DNA from: Dolomitihabitans soli
Lineage (GTDB): Bacteria > Actinomycetota > Actinomycetes > Streptosporangiales > Streptosporangiaceae
Length of the DNA: 64,000 bases
Reading direction: 5' to 3'
NCBI RefSeq assembly: GCF_022213955.1
Contig: NZ_JAKNTW010000002.1
Location: forward strand, 1-64,000
Position numbers and translations under genes: made by a program
The notes under the pieces: model-generated
The model's database searches: none
What the model was told of the DNA's origin: nothing
Seen by the model: only the letters and a program-made list of their open reading frames with translations
Part shown: piece by piece, positions 58,847 to 64,000 of the stretch
How positions within the stretch are numbered: the stretch's first letter is position 1
How the letters are laid out: the number at the start of each line of letters is the position of its first letter

Positions 58847-59983
58847 ATGACGCCCAGGACTTTGCCCTTCGACCGCCCGGACCCGCTCGCGCCGCCGCCG
58901 GCGTACGCCGAACTCCGCGAGACCGCTCCCGTCGCGAAGGTGGTCACCCCCGACGGCCAGGAGGCGTGGCTGGTCACCTCCTACGACGCGGTGGCGACCG
59001 TGCTGGCCGACCCGCGTTTCGGAGTGAGCCCGCCCGGCGGCTATCCCGGCAACGACACCCTCTTCCAGGACGGTCCGGCGCACGCCAGGCTGCGCCGGCT
59101 GGTGTCGAAGACGTTCACCGCACGGCGCGTCGCCTCGATGGCTTCGCGCGTCGAGGACCTGGTCGCCGAACGCGTCACGGCGATCATCGCGGCGGGCCCG
59201 CCCGCCGACCTCGTCGCCGCCCTGTCCACCCCGCTGGCCCTCACCGTGATCGGCGAGCTGATCGGCGTGCCCGCAGCGGAACGCGAGCCCCTCCGGCGCT
59301 GGGCCGAGACCGCCCTGGTGGTCGGCGAGGTCCCCGACGTGGCCGCCATGACGCAGGCCCACCAGGCGCTCCGGGAGTACTCCCGCGGCCTGGTCGAGGC
59401 CAAGCGAAAGGAGCCGGGCGACGACCTGCTCAGCGCGCTGGTCGAAGTGCGCGACACCGAGGACGGACGGCTTGACGACGACGAGCTCTCCGCCATGGCC
59501 ATGACCCTCGTGGAGGGTGGGTACCTGAGCGCCAGGAACGCGATCTCGGTGTCGGTCGTCCAGATGATCCGTGACGGTCGCCCCGCCGGCGAGGAGTTCG
59601 ACGTCGAGGAGGTGCTGCGACGGCTGTCGGGACTCATCGGCGAGGCCCTGCCGCGCTGGGCCACGGAGGATCTCGAACTGGACGGCGTCCGCGTCCACGC
59701 CGGTGACATGGTGCTGGCCAGGCTTGAGGCGGCCAACCAGGACCCGCGCCACTTCGCCGAGCCCGGCACCCACCTCCCGGGGCGGCCCGGCAAGCACCTG
59801 GCCTTCGGGCACGGCGCCCACTACTGCCTCGGGGCCGCCCTCGCCCGCCTGGAGGTCTCCGCGGTCCTCCGCGCCCTCGGCGACCGTCTACCGGACCTGC
59901 GGCTCGCCACCCCGGTCGAGGAGATCCCCTGGACGCACGGCTTCGCCGACTCCGGACCGGCGGCGGTCCAGGTCACCTGGTGA
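58847..59983 (+). CDS. Cytochrome P450
   Basis: The 378-residue protein has the P450 core: ExxR in VEEVLRRLSGL, the heme-binding loop LAFGHGAHYCLGAALARLEV with axial Cys near residue 327, and the C-terminal region. In helix I the usual A-G-x-E/D-T-T is replaced by EGGYLSARN, so the acid-alcohol pair of the oxygen-activating site is not conserved. The substrate is unknown. ATG 58847 has GGAGG at about 58837. It lies next to a TetR regulator, as for inducible tailoring or detoxification P450s; no ferredoxin gene is adjacent. Confidence 0.93.
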   Translation: MTPRTLPFDRPDPLAPPPAYAELRETAPVAKVVTPDGQEAWLVTSYDAVATVLADPRFGVSPPGGYPGNDTLFQDGPAHARLRRLVSKTFTARRVASMASRVEDLVAERVTAIIAAGPPADLVAALSTPLALTVIGELIGVPAAEREPLRRWAETALVVGEVPDVAAMTQAHQALREYSRGLVEAKRKEPGDDLLSALVEVRDTEDGRLDDDELSAMAMTLVEGGYLSARNAISVSVVQMIRDGRPAGEEFDVEEVLRRLSGLIGEALPRWATEDLELDGVRVHAGDMVLARLEAANQDPRHFAEPGTHLPGRPGKHLAFGHGAHYCLGAALARLEVSAVLRALGDRLPDLRLATPVEEIPWTHGFADSGPAAVQVTW

Positions 59984-60020
59984 ACGGGCACCCGGTTGAT
60001 CAGCCCACGCGCGCCTCCCG

Positions 60021-60752
60021 TCAGCTGAACTTCGTCTGTGTTCGCTCCTGGAGCTCGCCGTCGAGGTAGATGTCTAGTTTCTCGTTGTAGAAGCAGATCA
60101 GACCGGCGACCCGGTGACTTTCGAGCAGCGGGGTGGGATAGGACCAGGCAAGGTCCTTCTGCCCGTTGACCGTCCAGTACGCGGCCGTGCCCTTGTAGGG
60201 GCAGTGGGTCACGGTGTCGGTGGGTTCGAGGAGGTCCAGGCGGACGTCGGTCTTCGGGAGGTAGTACCTCGGGGGCAGGCCGGTCTCGAAGAGGATGCGG
60301 GCGTTCCGGGAGTCGGCCACGGTCACCCCGTCCACCTCCACCCGGACGTGCCGCGAGCTGGGCAGGATGTCGACCCGGGTGTAGGGGCTGCGGGGGTGGA
60401 CGAAGATCTCCTCGTCCTCCTCGAACCAGGCGTCCATCGCGGCCCAGTCGAGCCGTACGGTGCCGCGCAGCGCCTCGATCGGCGAGTCGGTGTAGACCAG
60501 GGCCGCGCCCTCGCGGCCGCCCACCGAGTGCACCTCGGCGTCGCCCCGGCTCGGCGAGTGATCGGTCTCACCCGTCGGCTTCAGCAGCCCGTCCTCGACG
60601 TCGGCGAGCGGGAGGTAGTAAGTGGGGTAGTACGGGTTCTCCCACACCAGCAGCGCGCGGACGGTGTCGGCCACCGGGCGCCCGCCGAGATACGCACGAA
60701 CTCTTCTGGCCGTCGGTTCCCACTGGACCTGGCCCTGCTTCGTCGTCTCCAT
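60021..60752 (-). CDS. DUF427 double-domain protein
   Basis: The 243-residue protein has two copies of the DUF427 fold: VRAYLGGRPVADTVRALLVW with YPTYYLPLADVEDGLLKPTG, and VRVEVDGVTVADSRNARILF with LPPRYYLPKTDVRLDLLEPT and TVTHCPYKGTAAYWTV. The function of the family is unknown. ATG 60752 is the likely start. It is divergent from the metalloprotease gene. Confidence 0.9.
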   Translation of the reverse strand: METTKQGQVQWEPTARRVRAYLGGRPVADTVRALLVWENPYYPTYYLPLADVEDGLLKPTGETDHSPSRGDAEVHSVGGREGAALVYTDSPIEALRGTVRLDWAAMDAWFEEDEEIFVHPRSPYTRVDILPSSRHVRVEVDGVTVADSRNARILFETGLPPRYYLPKTDVRLDLLEPTDTVTHCPYKGTAAYWTVNGQKDLAWSYPTPLLESHRVAGLICFYNEKLDIYLDGELQERTQTKFS

Positions 60753-60869
60753 ACAGGCTGAAACCCACCCGAATCAGCCCATGTTCCCAGATGAGTATCA
60801 GGATACTCATGCGCGAATCACGACGGAGGCGGAGAGTCAGGGCAGGAACATGGCTACTCAGGAGACGTC

Positions 60870-61961
60870 ATGAGCGAGAACACGCTGGAGTTCTGCGAAC
60901 TCCCCCTCCGGCCGGCCCCCGTCCTGCCGACCGGTCTCACGCAGGACCGCATGGACGCGATCGTCCTGTTGCGCGCCAAATGGGTGAACGGCACCACGCT
61001 CCACTACTACTTCTTCGACCGCGACACCGACGGTTCCACGGTCAACCAGGGCGGCGTCCAGACGTTCGTCTCCTGGGTCGGGAGCAAGGACCAGCAGGAC
61101 GTGGTCAGGGAGTGCTTCGGAGAATGGCAGGCCCTCGGGATCGGGCTCAAGCTGAAGGAGGTGGCCGACCGCTCGGAGGCGGAGATCCGCGTCGGGTTCA
61201 TGCCGGGCGACGGATCCTGGTCCTACGTCGGCCGCGACGTGCTCGACCAGGGAGTCAACGAGCGCACGATGAACTTCGGCTGGGACCTCACCCCGCCGGG
61301 CAAACGCCGGACGGCGCTGCACGAGATCGGCCACACCCTGGGCATGCCCCACGAGCACCAGAACCCCAACGCCGGCATCGCGTGGGACGAGGAGAAGGTC
61401 TACGCCACGCTCGCCGGGCCGCCGAACTTCTGGTCACGGGAGAAGACCTTCCACAACATCCTGCGCAAGCTCGACCCCGGTGAGGTGAGCGGCTCGACGT
61501 GGGACCCGCAGTCGATCATGCAGTACCCCTTCCCGCCGGGTCTGATCATCACCCCCGCCGAGTTCCACACCGGCGGCGTCGACCCGCCGGGGACCATCTC
61601 CGCGACCGACGCCGCGTACATCCGGCAGTGGTACCCGCCGCTGGACCCGGCGTCGGCTCCCCGGCTCAAGCCGTTCCAGTCGGTGCCGCTGTCGCTCGCG
61701 AAGGGCGAGCAGGCCGACTTCACCATCGACCCCGACGCGACCCGCGAGTACACCATGCGCACCTTCGGCCCCGCCGACGCGGTGAGCGTGCTCTTCGAGG
61801 AGGTCGACGGCGAACTGCGCTACGTGGGCGGCGACGACGACAGCGGCCAGTCCCGCAACACCGAGCTCAAGGCCAGGCTCTTCAAGGGCCGCCACTACGT
61901 GCTCCGCGTCCGCGTCTACAGCTCCTGGCAGTCCAACGAGACCGCCGTCATGTACTGGTGA
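60870..61961 (+). CDS. Astacin-like metalloprotease without signal peptide
   Basis: The 363-residue protein has the astacin zinc motif ALHEIGHTLGMPHEHQNPNA near residue 150 (H-E-x-x-H-x-x-G-x-x-H-E) and the Met-turn with the fifth Tyr ligand in DPQSIMQYPFPPGL. Upstream, LHYYFFDRDTDGSTVNQG and NERTMNFGWDL fit the family. The last 90 residues form a separate beta-like domain. No signal peptide or prodomain is seen at the N-terminus. ATG 60870 is preceded by GGAG. It may act inside the cell or leave by another route; this is unusual for the family, which is largely secreted. Confidence 0.88.
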   Translation: MSENTLEFCELPLRPAPVLPTGLTQDRMDAIVLLRAKWVNGTTLHYYFFDRDTDGSTVNQGGVQTFVSWVGSKDQQDVVRECFGEWQALGIGLKLKEVADRSEAEIRVGFMPGDGSWSYVGRDVLDQGVNERTMNFGWDLTPPGKRRTALHEIGHTLGMPHEHQNPNAGIAWDEEKVYATLAGPPNFWSREKTFHNILRKLDPGEVSGSTWDPQSIMQYPFPPGLIITPAEFHTGGVDPPGTISATDAAYIRQWYPPLDPASAPRLKPFQSVPLSLAKGEQADFTIDPDATREYTMRTFGPADAVSVLFEEVDGELRYVGGDDDSGQSRNTELKARLFKGRHYVLRVRVYSSWQSNETAVMYW

Positions 61962-61967
61962 CCTCTT

Positions 61968-61999
61968 CCCCCGCTCCGGCCCCCCAGCCGGAGCGGGGG
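61968..61999 (+). terminator. Strong terminator between protease and permease genes
   Basis: CCCCCGCTCCGG and CCGGAGCGGGGG form a perfect 12-bp stem with an 8-nt loop, 6 bp after the protease stop and 31 bp before the convergent permease stop. It serves both directions. Confidence 0.7.
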
Positions 62000-62030
62000 C
62001 CCTCTCCAACCCCTCGACCGGCCGCCGGGG

Positions 62031-63395
62031 TCAGTCACCCGGCGTGATCTTGGTAGGGTCGATCCGGTCGATCTTCCCCACCACCAGCCGGTTGATGAAC
62101 CACAGCACCACCCCGATCGCGATCAGCACGACCGCCCGGAGATAGACCGATCCCTCCCGCCCGGTGATCGGCAGGATCAGCACCAGGCACACGACCGCGC
62201 CCAGCACCGGCGCCCAGCTCGGCGCGCGATAGTGATCGTGCTCCACGGTCTCCCGCCGCAGCACCAGCACGGACACGTTCACCAGCGCGAACACGCACAG
62301 CAGCAGGAGCACCGTCGTGTCCGCCAGCCCGCCGATCTCACCCGTGGACACGAGCACCACCGCGATCGCCACGGTGAACAGGATCGCGACCCACGGCGTG
62401 GCCCTGCTCGGGTGCACGGCGCCGAACACCGCCGGCACGATCCGCTCGCGGCCCATGCCGTACACCAGGCGGGAGGCCATCAGCATGTTGATCAGCGCGG
62501 TGTTCCCCACCGCGAGCAACGCGATCAGGGCGAAGACCTTGGGCGGGAACGCGAACCCCGCCACCTTGACGACCTCCAGCAGCGGCCCGGTGGACGTCTC
62601 CAGCGTCTTCGTGTCGACCAGCATCGTGGCGGTGAAGGCGACCGCCAGGTAGATCACCGCCGCGACGATCAGCCCGCCGAAGAGGGCACGGGGATAGTCC
62701 CGCTGCGGGTCCTTCGCCTCCTCGGCCAGATTGACCGAGTCCTCGAAGCCGAGGAGCGCGTAGAACGCCAGGGCGGTGCCGCCGAGCACGCCGAGGAACG
62801 CGCCGTGCGCCGGATGGAACATCAGCGCCCGCCCCGGCTCGCCGTCCCCGGAGATCAGCGCGAAGACGCCGATCGCGACGATGACGAGCAGGCCGCCCGC
62901 CTCCACGATCGTCAGCACGACGTTCACCCTGACGGACTCCGAGATGCCCGCGAAGTTGATCAGCGTGATCAGCGCCAGGAAGATCAGCGCTCCGGCGAGC
63001 ACCGGAAGGCTGATGAACTCGGCGAGGTAGTCGCCGCCGAAGGCGCGGGCCGCCGCGCTCGCCGAGGTGATGCCGCTCATCATCACCGCGAAGGCCACGA
63101 TGAACGTCACGAACGGAATGCCGTACGCCTTGTTCGCGTACAACGCGGCCCCGGCCGCCTGCGGGTACTTGCCCACGAGTTCGGCGTACGCGGTCGCGGT
63201 GAGCGCCGCCAGCACGAACGCCACCAGGAACGGCAGCCACAGCGCCCCGCCCACCTGCCCGGCCACTTTTCCGACCAGGGCGTAGATCCCCGCGCCTAGA
63301 ATGTCCCCGATCACGAACAGCAGCAGCACCTTGCGCCCGATCACCCTCTTGAGCGAGTGCTGCTGCGTGTGCCCCACACCTGATGCCTCAGCCAT
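62031..63395 (-). CDS. APC-superfamily amino-acid permease
   Basis: The 454-residue protein has about 12 transmembrane helices with the APC hallmarks GDILGAGIYALVGKVAGQVG in the first helix and AFYALLGFEDSVNLAEEAKD around helix 6. It is of the cationic-amino-acid/ethanolamine-permease type in layout. The substrate is not evident. It is divergent from the small lipoprotein gene. Confidence 0.92.
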   Translation of the reverse strand: MAEASGVGHTQQHSLKRVIGRKVLLLFVIGDILGAGIYALVGKVAGQVGGALWLPFLVAFVLAALTATAYAELVGKYPQAAGAALYANKAYGIPFVTFIVAFAVMMSGITSASAAARAFGGDYLAEFISLPVLAGALIFLALITLINFAGISESVRVNVVLTIVEAGGLLVIVAIGVFALISGDGEPGRALMFHPAHGAFLGVLGGTALAFYALLGFEDSVNLAEEAKDPQRDYPRALFGGLIVAAVIYLAVAFTATMLVDTKTLETSTGPLLEVVKVAGFAFPPKVFALIALLAVGNTALINMLMASRLVYGMGRERIVPAVFGAVHPSRATPWVAILFTVAIAVVLVSTGEIGGLADTTVLLLLCVFALVNVSVLVLRRETVEHDHYRAPSWAPVLGAVVCLVLILPITGREGSVYLRAVVLIAIGVVLWFINRLVVGKIDRIDPTKITPGD

Positions 63396-63494
63396 ACCGG
63401 ACTCTTACCCTCTGTGCCGCAGAAACGACACTGGGTGATCTCCGTAAGCCCTGAGGGTCGCACGGGGCACCCCCACCTGACATTAAGGAAAGCC

Positions 63495-63878
63495 ATGTCC
63501 AACGTCCTCATCCGTCGCGGCCCCGCCGTCATCGCCGCGTCCGTTCTCGTCTTACTCACCGCCTCCTGTGGCTTGGCCTCCGCCAACACGGAGGCGTGCC
63601 TGGAGGCCACCGCGGTCTGGAATGACCTCGGCGACAAGCTCGCGAAGGCGAACGACAACTTCGACGGCCTCGACAAGGCCCTCGACGAGGCGGCGGGCAA
63701 GCTCAAGACGATCGGCGGCAAGGCGGAGGGCGAACTCGCCACCGAACTGGCCAAGATGGCCGACGACATCGACTCGGTCAAGCTCGACGGTTCGGACCCC
63801 GCCGCCGCCGTCGGCGAGCTGGAAAAGCTCACCAAGATCTTTTCTGAGGGCGGCGCCAAGGTCGCCAACGCCTGCTGA
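63495..63878 (+). CDS. Small lipoprotein with coiled-coil-like domain
   Basis: The 127-residue protein has a lipobox LTASC (Cys near residue 25) after a basic start and hydrophobic helix. The mature part is a helical, charged domain (LDEAAGKLKTIGGKAEGELA, TELAKMADDIDSVK) with two further cysteines near its start and end. It is probably membrane-anchored on the outer face. No family is recognised. The ATG at 63495 follows AAGGAA. After the gene (63879-64000) I see nothing. Confidence 0.75.
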   Translation: MSNVLIRRGPAVIAASVLVLLTASCGLASANTEACLEATAVWNDLGDKLAKANDNFDGLDKALDEAAGKLKTIGGKAEGELATELAKMADDIDSVKLDGSDPAAAVGELEKLTKIFSEGGAKVANAC

Positions 63879-64000
63879 TCACGTCGCGCGTACCGCTCCG
63901 GATGGCGTCCGGCGAGGCGGTCGCCCCGCCCACGTCCTGCCCGCCTCTGACGTCCGGGGCGGGACTCCACGGCGTCCTTCGGAGGCGAGCCGCCTTCGAC

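Overview
The window looks like chromosomal DNA of a high-GC Gram-positive actinomycete, most likely a filamentous one (Streptosporangiaceae- or Streptomyces-like). The supporting signs are a very G+C-rich sequence, frequent GTG/TTG starts, ATGA/GTGA-type gene overlaps, a tRNA without an encoded CCA, many LacI/GntR/TetR/IclR/AraC regulators, sugar ABC importers, and remains of an actinomycete integrative element (AICE). The genus is an inference.

Region 1 (1-12.8 kb) is a mobile island. From left to right it holds the first codons of an IS630-type transposase, a 3' fragment of a tRNA-Lys(CUU) with its terminator, a complete tyrosine integrase, and then a 10,008-bp element bounded by exact 44-bp direct repeats. 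The right repeat is the 3' part of an intact tRNA-Arg(UCU). The element carries a large NACHT/STAND NTPase of visibly lower G+C with a divergent small membrane protein and a shared palindrome, an HTH/Nudix-like regulator with a cupin partner, two small overlapping genes, a GntR-UTRA regulator with two operators, and a deletion scar. The scar joins the first codons of an AICE activator gene (Pra type) to the C-terminal half of an AICE integrase. The element therefore seems to have lost replication, transfer and excision functions and kept its cargo.

Region 2 (12.8-33.2 kb) is chromosomal metabolism and transport: an AlkZ-like winged-helix protein; a branched-chain amino-acid-type ABC operon (binding protein, two ATPases, two permeases) interrupted by 70-bp tandem repeats; two secreted or cytosolic esterases (a PHB-depolymerase type and a second alpha/beta hydrolase); a galactan-use locus (GH53 endo-galactanase, GH42 beta-galactosidase, divergent CUT1 sugar importer, LacI regulator, two operators); a Trk/Ktr potassium system; and an ArsB/NhaD-type ion transporter with a 7-codon leader ORF.

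Region 3 (33.3-48.7 kb) has a prenyltransferase-like barrel protein, a 56-residue six-cysteine peptide with a knottin-like cysteine pattern, an AraC regulator divergent from a PhyH dioxygenase, a P-loop kinase-like protein, two small conserved proteins, a SNF2 helicase overlapping a SWIM zinc-finger protein, a two-component system next to a MacB/FtsX-type ABC exporter, an alpha/beta hydrolase, and a histidine-phosphatase relative.

Region 4 (48.8-64 kb) has a phosphotriesterase-family hydrolase, a DUF998 membrane protein, an aldo/keto reductase, a protocatechuate/3-oxoadipate cluster (pcaI, pcaJ, pcaH, pcaG) behind an IclR regulator, a phosphotransferase overlapping an HTH regulator with a divergent 98-residue protein, a TetR/P450 pair with paired operators, a DUF427 protein, an astacin-like metalloprotease without a signal peptide, an APC permease and a small lipoprotein.

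The strongest candidates for undescribed biology are the NACHT/membrane-peptide pair on the degraded element and the six-cysteine peptide at 34373-34543.
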